Positions 21,514 through 32,705 of a DNA stretch of 64,000 nucleotides are shown here, piece after piece. Source of the stretch: Daucus carota subsp. sativus (Eukaryota > Streptophyta > Magnoliopsida > Apiales > Apiaceae); contig NC_030387.2 of NCBI RefSeq assembly GCF_001625215.2, forward strand, positions 32,387,606-32,451,605, given 5' to 3'. The position numbers were made by a program, and so were the translations under genes. The notes beneath the pieces were generated by a model. That model was not told where the DNA came from, did not search any database, and was given only the letters and a program-made list of their open reading frames with translations. How positions within the stretch are numbered: the stretch's first letter is position 1; each line of letters begins with the position of its first letter.

Positions 21514-24500
21514 TTACGAAGAACTTTTCATGCGAGGCTTTATCCACGATTCCAAGTATCGGAGCTCCTCATTACTTATTGAATGACCAAGACCTGGATA
21601 TGCCTGTAACAGGTGACATCCAGATTTCATTAGCAACAGACTCCAATTCATATGCAAGAATATGGCCCATTTGCACAAATATAATTCCAATTAATTATTT
21701 TGTGTCCAGACAAATTTCCAAATATAGCCTCTGTGGTAGAATGCTGGACCTGTAAAAGAAGTATGACTATAATACCTTGAACTCACAGCTCATTCCAGCT
21801 TGCTCGAGAAACGGGGGACCTGCTTGTCCAGCTTCAAACAATACCGTTTTGTCTACAATACCATGAGACCACAAGATAGGTGTCTGCAGATATCCTTGAT
21901 ATTAGATTCTAGCCATGAGACAATTAATATTTAAATAGAACTCCATAAAACTGGAAGTAATACACTAGTATAAAAAGTGGAGAAATAATAGTGATGAAGG
22001 ATATCGACACTTATGATGAACAGTAAAAAAGATGAAAAAATGTATAACTTTAGACGGAGGACATTAACAAAACAATTTTTAATTGGTAAACCCCGGCCTT
22101 TTATCTATTTTGAATCTGGAAAACACAGAAAAGAAATATATATAATCTTGTACTTGACTGAGACTTTGCAAGGCAGCCAGAAAAGAATGCTGGAGTTCAC
22201 ACAAAATCAGCTGCTAGATTTTATTAATCAGAGTGCAGCGATGGCATAATAGCAACACAGGCGGCAGTGGTAAACACTTTGCTTTCACAATTTCTTATAC
22301 AACAAGATCTTTTGTATTTGTGGTAACTGATAAGTAAACTTCTTCAGACTTGTTCCAAACATCAATACTTTAATACATATATTGGACATAATTATTAATG
22401 CATAGAAAGTGAATCATGGAAATAGTATTATATTATGCTTATAACTAAAAGAGGAAAAGAAAGCTTAAATACCACTAGCAATTAAGAAATTACCTTCTTT
22501 GCTTCTGGCGTCATTCGTTCTATGAAAGAAGAATTCAAGGGGACCCATCCACTAAATATGGCTCCTCCACCTAAAGTTTTTGGGTAAAGTAAAACACTGG
22601 CCAAGGTCAAGGCACCTGGAAAACTCTGAAATGTTAACAATGAGAACCAACAGATGAGTATGCATGTTCCAAGTAGATGAAGGACAAATGAGAGTAAAAC
22701 AGACCTCCTTGACTAAACCCGCAAACAAACACATTGCTAGGATCTGTCCCTGCAGCTAACTCCTTGTCTATCATAGAATGAACCTTCTGAACTGCTTTAA
22801 GAACCGAACTTTCATCTCTTGGAGAATGCTAATATGGTGAAGAGAATGCAAATGAAATGATGTTTAGAATCAGTATAATAATTTAGTTAAACACAATAGG
22901 ATTTGTTTAACGCATAGTTATATAGACATAGTTATATTAGAAATTCAGCAAACATATAAAAATATCTGTGGTAAAAGAACAGCACTTATTTTGCTATTGG
23001 GAGCTATCAAAGAAGTAAAAAATAAATATGATTCAGAAGGTGTTCGTCTGATTAACCAAAAACTAGAAAACAGAAATACCAAGGAATGGCTTTCATACAT
23101 TTTAAAATAGCATACAGTATTTTTGAACTCTATTATGTAATTTGTAGAATATTAGAATAGATTGGGACAACTAAAGTAAGTCTGTGTGGATCAAATCTCA
23201 ATTCCACTACCGATAAAGAGGAAATCCCATGTTTCAAACAACAACCATATAATTTTTCCAGAAGACATGCCTCTGACAGTACGAACACTGACTAAGTTAA
23301 GAATCCAAGAAGGCTTGTTTAAGGCCGATACTTGAATCTTGATACGCCTTCACGATTTCCTACCTCTGGCTACTACTAGTGCCAAGCTACATACTATTTT
23401 AAGTGAAATATACCTGATGGAACTAAAACAGATTGTCATGGAGATAACAGTATATTTTTATTGTTCTATCACTGCACTATCTTAATTCAGTGTGATAGGA
23501 ACAGGGTTCTTCATCAAGTCCTGACAGAAAATTTTAATTCTCATGACCATAGGTAATCTTTATTTCTTTATAATTGCTAGTGTGCTTTAAGTTTTCTTTG
23601 CTATATTTTCTTACTTTACCACTCTGTTTCTGATATTTGTAGGCACTTCAAACTTATATATTAAGCGGGATGAATATCGTGCTGTATGTTATAAAGTTGT
23701 GAGTTACAAATTAACATCATGAAAAGATCATAGTATGGAGCCAATGAGATTTAGCGAGGATGAAGAAAGCTTACCGCTGTTACGGGTATCTCGAGAAGGT
23801 CAAACCATGAGGGCATCACATGACCATCTACAAAGAAGAATGTTAAGATGTAGTATAGAGACCAACTGGTAAGGAAAATTTCTAATGCACTAAAACGGCA
23901 TAAATTAGGAATTAATAAAGTAATAAAGGGAACAATATGCTTCTAGCAACAACACTTTCTTATATTACGTGATGCAATTCGAAAGGGAACAATATGCTTC
24001 TAGCAATAACACTTTTTTACATTATGTTATGCAATTTTAAACACCGACGACTTCAGGAAAAAGCACTCCGCTTTGTTCTCTTTGACCCATGTTCGGTTCC
24101 AAGATCAAAAATGGAACAGTAGTGCTCCCTTATGTTGGAAGGTCTGAAATGGGGTGAGAAAGAATCAAGTATTTATGTTTGTATCCTAAATTTTACTCAA
24201 GTTATTCATTTCATTCATTCCACCCTATAGCTAAAATAGTTGACACAGGCTCTTCGTTTTTTCCCAACTTAATAGTTCTCGCAAAGATAGTATACCTACC
24301 AAAGCTGGCACCTTTACCACATATAATCAAAAACCCAAAACAGATCAAACTCATAAAAAACATGTAATTCCTGTAACCAAATACATAATAATATCATAAA
24401 GAACCTTTTCTTTTTGCAACTTAATATTTTTCGCAATCCAATTTTAATTATCACTATAAAAATGCCCAGCAAGATTTCATCTTTTATCAACCAATGCCCA

Positions 24501-24919
24501 AATCAAACTCATAAAATCTTGTAATCACAATCATACACATTTGACTAAATTAAAAACAGCAACAATATATAAAACCCAAAACCCAGAACTAAAAACAAAG
24601 TAAAATCCACAACTATATACTTACAATTACAGGTAACTGGACTAGAAGGAGCAGAAGGAAAAGACCACTTAGTATTCTTGAACTGAGGAGAAGTAAAAAG
24701 GGATTTAATGGGTTCATTAGCAGGACCCGAATCACCCAACCCATGAAGCCACAATATAAAGCTACGAGCTGCCATTGTATAGTTTGTATTGTTCACAAGA
24801 GAAGATGATTTTGGGTTTATATTTGGGTTTGGGTTGGATTGTAAAAATATGAAGCAGATAGTTATGGTGCAGGAGAGTATAAGAACAAGAATTGGCTTTG
24901 CTAACAATGTGAAATTCAT
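21514..24919 (-). CDS. acyl-protein thioesterase/lysophospholipase-like alpha/beta hydrolase
   Basis: Six exons on the minus strand: 24919-24625, 23827-23775, 22828-22705, 22615-22494, 21883-21776 and 21603-21514, giving 263 residues. The catalytic core is complete by eye: LHGLGDSG oxyanion region, nucleophile Ser in VFVCGFSQGG, Asp in WSHGIVDKTVLF, and His in AYPGLGHSIS. Known role of the family: removal of palmitate from Cys of proteins, or of acyl chains from lysophospholipids or small carboxyl esters. Odd: the first in-frame ATG (24919) adds 48 residues with a clear hydrophobic anchor (PILVLILSCTITICFIFL) before the usual MAARSFILWLHG start at 24775. If used, the protein would be membrane-anchored or secretory rather than cytosolic. 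I annotate the long form but the short form is equally possible. Intron 1 and intron 2 carry repeats. Confidence 0.88.
23928..24040. repeat. 57-bp tandem duplication in intron 1 of the thioesterase gene
   Basis: Two adjacent copies beginning GGGAACAATATGCTTCTAGC (23928-23984 and 23985-24040), with several substitutions between them. Confidence 0.65.
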
Positions 24920-25482
24920 GTTTGATCTGAAATGAATTTTTGCTCTTTGTACCCAATATTCTAAAGAGTGTGTAGTTCATTGTAATCATGATTTTTACAA
25001 TATATATTTTATAATAAATTTTATAAAATATCGAGTGTATTTAAGTTATTGGACATTATAAAGGATTATGAAGGATTTGTTAGTGCTTTATATTATTAGA
25101 AATCCCAATTTTGAATATTTCATATGAAGCGTTTTATATTAGTAGAATTTTCAATCTTAAATATATAGTTTTATAATTATGATAAATTTTTATTTATGGG
25201 TTTTATTTAAGTTTACGTGTTTAGTTTCGTACATTGTGCAGTTTCATGTATCCTTCGGTAGGGTTATCTACATAAATCATCTAAATTCAACTAGGATTTT
25301 ATCACGTATTTCAAATTTTCATATTCAGCTCATAAAAATTGACAGTAAAAGACAACATTATTGAAAGAAAGAGTGTACAAAATTTACGTTCTTAGTATAA
25401 ATATTGTAGTATCATTATTTATCGCTACCCAACATTATTATCAATAATTTCCTTGAAAACATGTTGAAATCCTTATTATTCA
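24920..25482. other. intergenic, AT-rich
   Basis: No gene seen between the thioesterase start and the 3' end of the Cys-rich gene. Confidence 0.4.
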
Positions 25483-25878
25483 TCAATTTCCTCCACCGAG
25501 TCTTCCTTTCTTGTCCTTGTGTAGCTTGGATATGTATTCTTCATAGTTTTGCCCTGCAATGTAGAATGAAAACACGAATATAATTTATACTTCATTTGTG
25601 TGTGCATATGCATGTAAGTTTGTATGTGTATGTATATATTTAGAAGAGCAGTAACCTTTGGTTTGGAAAGGTGGACAATATATAGGACAACCTCGTTGAC
25701 AATTTCTGAGACATATTTCGTTTACATAACCAAACATCTCCCGACATTGTTCAAAACATCGAGTACAACAATCATGAATTACTCCTCCTCCTTTAACCTC
25801 TTCCTTACAATAACATGTTCCAAGTAAGATAAATATCATCCCAAAAATCACAAATTTGATCGATTCCTTTCTCTCCAT
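25483..25878 (-). CDS. small secreted cysteine-rich protein (CxxxC helical-hairpin type)
   Basis: Two exons on the minus strand, 25878-25656 and 25553-25483, giving 97 residues. An N-terminal signal peptide (IKFVIFGMIFILLGT) is followed by a short mature chain with the pattern CC-xx-C-xxx-C-x10-C-xxx-C-xxx-C-xxx-C (DCCTRCFEQC, ICLRNCQRGCPIYC), and a basic tail (KLHKDKKGRLGGGN). Paired CxxxC motifs are typical of alpha-hairpinin or Ole e 6-like plant peptides; the match is to the spacing only, so family and function remain open (defence or pollen peptide are possibilities). The start at 25878 is the first ATG after in-frame near-cognate codons and puts the signal peptide at the N-terminus. A TATA box lies about 115 bp upstream. 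Confidence 0.72.
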
Positions 25879-25991
25879 AGCTAATTTTTTGAATAAGAGT
25901 TTTAGCAATAATCAAAATAAAAAAAATACTTAATAGAAGAAATAATATATTCCTAAAATTATATTGCATCATAGGTATGACCTTCAACCAT

Positions 25992-26002
25992 CTATTTATA
26001 TA
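25992..26002 (-). promoter_or_regulatory. TATA box of the Cys-rich peptide gene
   Basis: On the minus strand, TATATAAATAG, about 115 bp upstream of the ATG. Confidence 0.55.
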
Positions 26003-27326
26003 ACTTTTCTAGTGAGATGGTAATGCAAAATTATTATAATAAATTTGGTATAATATCTGGCGTATTTAATTTATTGAATATTATAAATTGATTATAAATG
26101 ATTTGTTACCATTTTATATTATTTGAAATCTCAATCATTAATATTGCATATCAAGTATATGAGATTTTACCTCAACTTTCATTAAGAGATTCTCATGAAA
26201 TAAAAAATTTAAGTTGACTACACTCTTAGTTACTCGCTCCATTTCAAAATATTAGTCTTGTTAGAGTATCTCGAATGGTGTTGGCTATAATGATCGGCTA
26301 AATTGGACCTGTAGGACATTATGTAAAATTTGTTGAACCTGTAAAACATTTTGTTTCGATGATATTGGCTATAATTTAAAAATAGTATGTTATTAATATT
26401 TTAAATTGTTATAAATAGAATTTATCACTTTAATATGGTAATAAGTGATGTGTAATATTCGTACAGATTTCCTACAGACCTCAGTCATCCCTAAGAGGTT
26501 GGTTATAATTATAGTTGGTTATAATTATAGACAATGAGTGGATGTGGCTGGAGCTTATTTTTTGAGTACGTTGGTTATAATTTTTAATTTTAATAAGCCA
26601 ACTAAGCTTTTAGTCAAAGGCTTTTTTTTTTTTTTTTTTTTGATCAAAAGCCAAAGGCTTATTATGAGTGGTGATGCTCTTTGACAATTTAACACATATT
26701 AGAGATTTAAAATGTGATATTGTGTGTCCAATTTTACTAATTTCAATGCATTAACTACACAAAAAGTTCTAACTATGTTTTCTTATGATATTAATTACAA
26801 ATTCGACTATGGTTTAGTACTCCTATTTCCATTTACTGCCATCCTCGATTTCTTAATTTGGCCAAACCATTGATCGTATCGTTGATGAATTCTCAATTTT
26901 ATCAGGAATCAAGCCAAGCCAAGTCCCTTGAAAACTAATTTATTTATGCCGACCACCTTCCATAGAATCAATTAGTCGAATAGCATTGTTCATAAAATTG
27001 AACCCACCTTTCTTGTTAACTTTATTGATGCCTTTGAAATTTTCACCATCATGTCCTTCAGTTATGACCTGTGGTTGCCTTATGACTCCCTTAGTTCATC
27101 TGTTTGGGTCATGCATGATTGGTCACTTTCATACTAAATGCTAAAAGAGTGACTGAGCAAGCGCAAACTCCTAGCTTTCGTATAAGTCACGTTAAGTCAT
27201 AAGTTCAGCCAACAGGCTCCCGGTAATAATAACCTGTGATCAAATAAAATACGAGCTAGTACAAGTATGTAAGCCTTGGAACAGACATAAAACAAAGTGC
27301 ATTGTTCGTACAACTGGACCAAATAT
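26003..27326. other. intergenic between Cys-rich gene and cis-prenyltransferase
   Basis: No gene seen. It includes a short GGTTATAATTATA duplication near 26500 and a homopolymer T run near 26622-26640 with nearby AAGCCAAAGGCTT palindromic words, probably the edge of a small decayed element. Confidence 0.4.
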
Positions 27327-28673
27327 TTATTCGCCGCCACCATAACGCCTCTTTCGTTGCTGAAAATGTTTCATGGCCTTCAGGAATTCCTCTTCTCCGA
27401 AATCAGGAAAAAGAGTTTCTGGAAAGTACAGTTCAGCATAAGCTAATTGATAAGCTAAAAAGTCGCTTAACCGTTGCTCCCCAGAAAATCTTATCAGCAT
27501 ATCCGGGAAAGGAAACTCGGGGCATATATTTGTCCATAGTTCTTGTTCAAACATTTTCTGGTTAATTTCTTCCTCTTCAATCAAACCGTCTTTTACCTTT
27601 TTACATAAGGTTCTGCAGGCTTCTACTATTTCAGATTGTCCGCCGTAGTTAATGGCAAGAATGATATGCAGTCTAGTATTGGCTCTTGTTTTTTCCTCTG
27701 CTTCAGTGATCACTTCTTGAAATGACTTGGACAGTCCTCTCCTATCACCGATTACTGATATCCTTATGTCATGCCTATTACGACACGATCCACATACGAA
27801 TGTAAGTAAATTAGTTGTTTAAATGCGAGTTTGCACAATGAGTGAAATAAATCAACAGATTTTCTAGTGTATGTCCATGGACACATACTAACAACCACTT
27901 TTTAGGTAGATGGTGGATTACTATTGGCTCTAATCTAACTAATAATGATGGTTCCTTGCATGCACAAAAATCTCCGCTAATAAAATTTGTCACCTAAGTA
28001 AAAAGTAATTGTTAACGTGTGTTTATGGGCACACACCAGAATGACCCATAAATCAATAATCATGTAAACTTTGGAAGAAAAGATTCAGACCTCATTGATG
28101 GTTCTAAATTTGATCTTAGACCCTCTTCGAACAAGCTCATCATAAACTCAACCTGCTCCTGCACAAACAAACTATTTGGTAAAAAAACTTCACCAAAAGG
28201 TACTGACAGTAATAAATTTGTTATATTGCTCCACGAACTTTTGGGCGCTTCCAGTTTCCAGGAGAGAAAACGAAAGCAGTGAGAGCCTTGATTCCGCATT
28301 TGCAACAAAGGCGAGCAAGCTCTTTATGCCCGGGCACAAACGTCGTGTGCCCGAACTTGGCTGGCAGCCCTTTCTGCCGCGCCCATCGCCTATGGCCATC
28401 CGCGATCACGGCTAAGTGTTTAGGCATTGCTTGGATCTGCAGACCAGCTTCCAAAACAAATTTTTCATCTAGCAACAACTCATCATTATCCAGGACATCT
28501 GCTCCTGCAGCTTCTGTTATTAGGCTTCTACGTTCGATCATCCGATTTTCGGGAGCATGAGCTGGAGATAAGATTGGCACAGAGAGTGAGTTTCTTCTTA
28601 GGCCTATGGAAAGAACGTTTAAGTACTTTGTAGTTGAGGGAGGAAGAGCAAAGAGATGATTTATGCTCTGCAT
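27327..28673 (-). CDS. cis-prenyltransferase (dehydrodolichyl/undecaprenyl diphosphate synthase family)
   Basis: Three exons on the minus strand, 28673-28239, 28152-28091 and 27762-27327, giving 310 residues. An N-terminal stretch of about 75 residues rich in Ser, Leu, Asn and Arg looks like a plastid transit peptide. Family regions in order: PKHLAVIADGHRRWARQKG (diphosphate-binding loop, about 80-98), FVFSPGNWKRPK (about 134-145), RISVIGD, LAINYGGQSEIVEACR, PFPDMLIRFSGEQRLSDFLAYQLAYAELYF and a final RKRRYGG, which carries the RxG C-terminal motif. Known role: condensing isopentenyl diphosphate in cis onto an allylic diphosphate. Odd: usually near-invariant residues differ, with His for Asn in DGNxRW, Gly for Glu in S/TENW, Phe for Thr in IRTSGE and Asp for Asn in RxSNFL. 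The reading frame is intact, so it is either an active enzyme with altered chemistry or a gene under relaxed selection. Confidence 0.9.
27864..28039. mobile_element. MITE in intron 2 of the cis-prenyltransferase gene
   Basis: Ends CTAGTGTATGTCCATGGACACATACTAA and TTAACGTGTGTTTATGGGCACACACCAG are inverted repeats; each end is also nearly palindromic by itself around the CCATGG core. A second member is at 48498-48665. Superfamily not fixed. Confidence 0.55.
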
Positions 28674-29094
28674 TTTTACTTTTTTTTTTTTGTGTATAAT
28701 TCTTTAGCTTAAGAAACTCAAGTCCAGGTCTGGTATTTGTAACTTGTAGGTCTTAAATTAATTATTCGATTCTTGGGTAATTATTTTTATGCTGCCGGAG
28801 TTCGTATATACTTCAGTTGTACCGGCGGAGCACAAAATACGAACTGACATTATTTTTTACGAATTCTAATATTTTTCTCCACTGCTACCTGTTTTACTTT
28901 ATATCCTGTGTTGTATTTGGTTTTTGTAGGGAATAAATAAATTTTAAATTAACAAAAAACAAGAAATTTATATCATTTACTCTTATAACCAATGCTTGTC
29001 GTATTGGACTTGACCTCGTATAGTCATATTATCCCAAAAAGATTTATTTTCTTGTGTAATGTGAACGGTAAAATTTGATCATTTATTTTTATTA
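28674..29094. other. upstream region of the cis-prenyltransferase gene
   Basis: No gene or strong motif seen; the first 10-20 bases before the ATG include a T-rich run on the plus strand. Confidence 0.3.
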
Positions 29095-29469
29095 TGAATA
29101 GTTTTAATCGTTAAATCGTTTGAAAATTGACATATTTATTTATTTTAAAACATATCGTACGTTGAAATTTTAATTAGACATAATGATCACTAAAAACTTT
29201 TCTACTATGATTCCCTTTTTCTTTTTATCATAGTTCAAATATATTATTATAAGACTCTAGTCATTCGGAAAATTTGTTATGAATAATTTAAGTTGTTAAA
29301 TCATTTGAAAATTTACATATTTATCTATTTTACAACATAATTATATTCGTACGTTGAAATTTCTAATTAGATATAAAGATCACTAGAAACTTTTCTACTA
29401 TGATTCCCTTTTTCTTATTATTATAGTTCAAATATATTATTATAAGACCCTAGTCATTCGGAAAATTTC
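29095..29469. repeat. about 185-bp tandem direct duplication
   Basis: Two adjacent copies (about 29095-29278 and 29279-29469) share blocks such as CGTACGTTGAAATTT, ACTTTTCTACTATGATTCCC and CTAGTCATTCGGAAAATTT. They differ by small gaps and substitutions. No ORF. Confidence 0.7.
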
Positions 29470-29589
29470 GACTAACAGATACTCAATTGTAACGATACAA
29501 GTCATATTAATTAAAAAAATCTAAAATAATCTGCCCAAATCAATAAAATCACTTATGGGACTTGGACAGAAAAAGTTTAGCAAAAAAAT

Positions 29590-29668
29590 TCAACGGCCCA
29601 AGCCCAGTACTCCAGTTACACACAATCATATATGGGCCGAATCATCCTCGTTAACGCTATATATACAC
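29590..29668 (+). promoter_or_regulatory. promoter-like cluster: three site II elements plus TATA box
   Basis: GGCCCA (29592), AGCCCA (29598) and TGGGCC (29633) match the TGGGCY site II motif in one or the other orientation. They are followed at 29657 by CTATATATACACC, a good TATA box. Site II motifs with a TATA box are typical of ribosomal-protein, snoRNA and other growth genes. No conserved ORF follows in 29680-30350, so this may drive a non-coding transcript, or be a relic. Confidence 0.5.
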
Positions 29669-30582
29669 CACCCAAACTGACTAGGTTTTCATCAAAAAGA
29701 GGCAGAACATATTCACAGCCTCCCTCTTAGCTTCATCTCTTTCCATCTCTACATCGTATCTAAACATAAAAATATTTCAACGAATTTATGAATTTGCTTC
29801 AACGCTATATTGTACCAAGAGAGGGGATTACAATTCTGCCCCGATCTTGAATTTGCCATAGCGGCTATAGCTATATTACACACAGAAGTTTACTGGCCGG
29901 TTGTTATTTTTCAGTTGACAAATCTGCTTACCGAACTTCTTACATTTTAGTTCACAAATTTTATGTTCTGCAATGGTAAAGAATCTCTATCTCTATGTAG
30001 AGAAGGGGCTGATTAAAAAAAAAGCTTAACATTTAGCTTTTTTTTATTTCCTTCTCTGTAGATTAACGTGTTTAAACATGGGTCACTTTCCAGGCATTCT
30101 GTTTTTGATTTCACGGCAGTTTGCGTCTATTGGTGACTAGAGTGATGATTTTTTGGTTGGTAATCTGTTTTATGGGATGCGATGAATATTTTAGATTGAG
30201 TGGTTTGGTATTTTTTTAATACAACAATTGATTTGTAGCCTTTAAGAACTTGTTGTTTGTGAGATAGTATGAGAGGATTTGAAGCTATGACTGCTAGTAA
30301 AATTTACTCCTGAAATTATTGTATGCTTGTAATTTGAGATTGGAATTACATAATTTGTGCGAGGACAGAGTCCCTGAATAGACAAAACCCATGACACTTC
30401 CTCCGTCTTAATTACATGGTCATTTTGATTTTTGATCAGTTTAATTCACTTTACATTAATTGAAACTCATATATCACATAAGTCATAACTGATAAAAATA
30501 ATAAAATTTATATTATTAGAACCTTTTGATCGGTAGAATTGATTTACTTTGATTGAAATTTACATAGATAAATATAATAAAA

Positions 30583-30786
30583 TTGTTCTAAACAAGGGGC
30601 GCGGAAATCCCCAAAACGCATAGTTTCTTCTCCAAAAATGACTTCTCTGGGCATCAAATATTTACCTAGTCCTTGAGCAGAGCCCACGTTAGCCCCCAGC
30701 TCTTGAGCTTGAGAAGCTTTTGATCCAGTGGGTTTATAAAACTTGCTAGGATAGGCGGTATTATTGAACCAGCCAAAACAAACCAA
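30583..30786 (-). pseudogene. psbC: degenerate chloroplast psbC (CP43) fragment in nuclear DNA (NUPT)
   Basis: The minus-strand reading [37 protein letters not shown] and [17 protein letters not shown] matches an internal stretch of the photosystem II core antenna CP43. Compared with the plastid protein as I remember it ([65 protein letters not shown]), several short blocks are missing, each a multiple of three, so the frame stays open across about 65 codons. It lacks both ends of the gene. It is best read as plastid DNA transferred to the nucleus and then decayed. Confidence 0.85.
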
Positions 30787-30946
30787 CGACAGATAAAGCC
30801 GCTAAACTATAAGATTTTATATTGTTAAAAATTATTTACCCTATTTTAATACATAATTTTCAAATTTTAAAAATAATTAATAGATAATTTATAGTTTTTA
30901 GTTAAAATTTGGTCAATTTAATTCTTGAAACCAAAATGGGCATTAC

Positions 30947-31124
30947 TAGGGGTGTCAATGGAGCGGATATCCGGTCCGACCCGGTCTGATCCAGGAGCTA
31001 ACGGAGCGGATATGGATCACCTAAAATAATATCCGATCCGAAAAAAATCCGATCCGGAAAATATCCGATCCGATATATAGGATATGGATTTAATACGATC
31101 CGATCCGAAAAAAATCCGATCCGA

Positions 31125-31221
<97 letters not shown>

Positions 31222-31750
31222 CTGTGTATATATATACTCTATTAAGATATTACATATGTAAATAAATAAATAAAATTAGATACCATTTGAACTTGGATAA
31301 TTGAACTTATTAAACATTTTGTTTGAGAGTTTTGAGCTGCATTAGTACAACCTATTTAAATTTTAAGTTTCTCATATTTTGTTAGAAGATTTGTAATATA
31401 TATAAATCAACGTAGTGTTTCTCAATCCTAAACTTCCGGAATTTATTAAAGACTTGTAATATTTGAACAAGTGTGTTTTTGTATTTTAAAACACTACATT
31501 TTGAATTTATAAATTATTATTATAAGTGATTCCAACAACTTTTTATAAGTGAAGAATTTTTATTTATTTTTTTAAATATAAACGGAGCGGAGCTCCGATC
31601 CAAAAATCCGTGATCCTACGGATTAGGATATGGATCATGTTCTAAAAAATCCGGTTGAAATCCGATCCGAATCCGAATCCGGTAAAATTAAACGGATCAG
31701 GATATGGATCATGCTTGATCCGATCCAGATCCGATCCATTGACACCCCTA
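30947..31750. mobile_element. hAT-type MITE (GATCCGATCC-rich), complete
   Basis: An 804-bp element with ends TAGGGGTGTCAATGGA and TCCATTGACACCCCTA (a perfect 16-bp inverted repeat) and a perfect 8-bp target duplication GGCATTAC (30939-30946 and 31751-31758). Subterminal zones are dense in GATCCGATCC/ATCCGATCCG words; the middle holds a long (TA)n run and AT-rich non-coding sequence. Confidence 0.92.
31127..31220. repeat. (TA)n microsatellite inside the hAT MITE
   Basis: About 45 uninterrupted TA dinucleotides, continuing with a few interruptions to 31250. Likely to be length-variable. Confidence 0.9.
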
Positions 31751-32705
31751 GGCATTACTAACAGGGTCACGAACTGAAAGGTCATATCAAATTATTAAGA
31801 GGCAGGGTCACGTGTTCTACCAAAATCTGTCCTGGTAATTACACTTACCAATATTGTGATGCATCATTTCAAAAAAAATATATTGATTTTTTTTTTCCGA
31901 AAAGCTTAATAGATTCATTTCATTAATCTCAGAATTTCTTACAACAAAGGAACCTTATCATCATCCGCCTATATGCATAAATGCATATAAACTGAACATG
32001 AAAGAGATGCCGAGACTAAAAGTCATACATAACTGAAACTAAAAAACTTACTAATAGCTAAAACATTCATCTGATCTGATCATCCATAACAACAGTCGGC
32101 ATTTAGGCATAGATTTTCCTAGTCACATTCTTGATAACAACCCCAATTTCCTTGTCAAAACCCATTAACTTGAGCACCTGGTCCACCTTAATAAAATCCC
32201 CCACCTCATCCATTACAGAGCATCCCGCCTGCGACTTAAAAACATTTAGTTTTGGAAGCACAGACGCCACGGAACCAAGGATAGCATGGTGCATAACATC
32301 TTTCACATAAACCCCATCTCCCACCACTTCATCTAGATCAACTGGCTTCTTTTTGAACACTTCCGAGTAGACATCAAGCTTTCCTTCATCCAGTATACAA
32401 ACTGCCTCCGCTGAGAGGACCCCATCTACATTAAAAGCATAGCCCTCCATAAGTTTTTCCTTTCCTTTATTTTGTTCCAGGGGATCATTTGCTTCAAAAG
32501 AGGACATCATGTCAGGCTGGCCGGAGTTGAGATCCAACTGAGAAACTTTTTCTGACGTAACAAAAGTCTTGTTCCTTCCGAGGCATAGCTCTTGAGTCAT
32601 GTCTAGCTTTCGTTTCTTAGCATTCTTGGGTGGTGAGGCATCTATGACCTCACCCTCCCCCAAATTCTGAACCACTGCAACGAACGAAAGGGGCAGTGTC
32701 ATACC

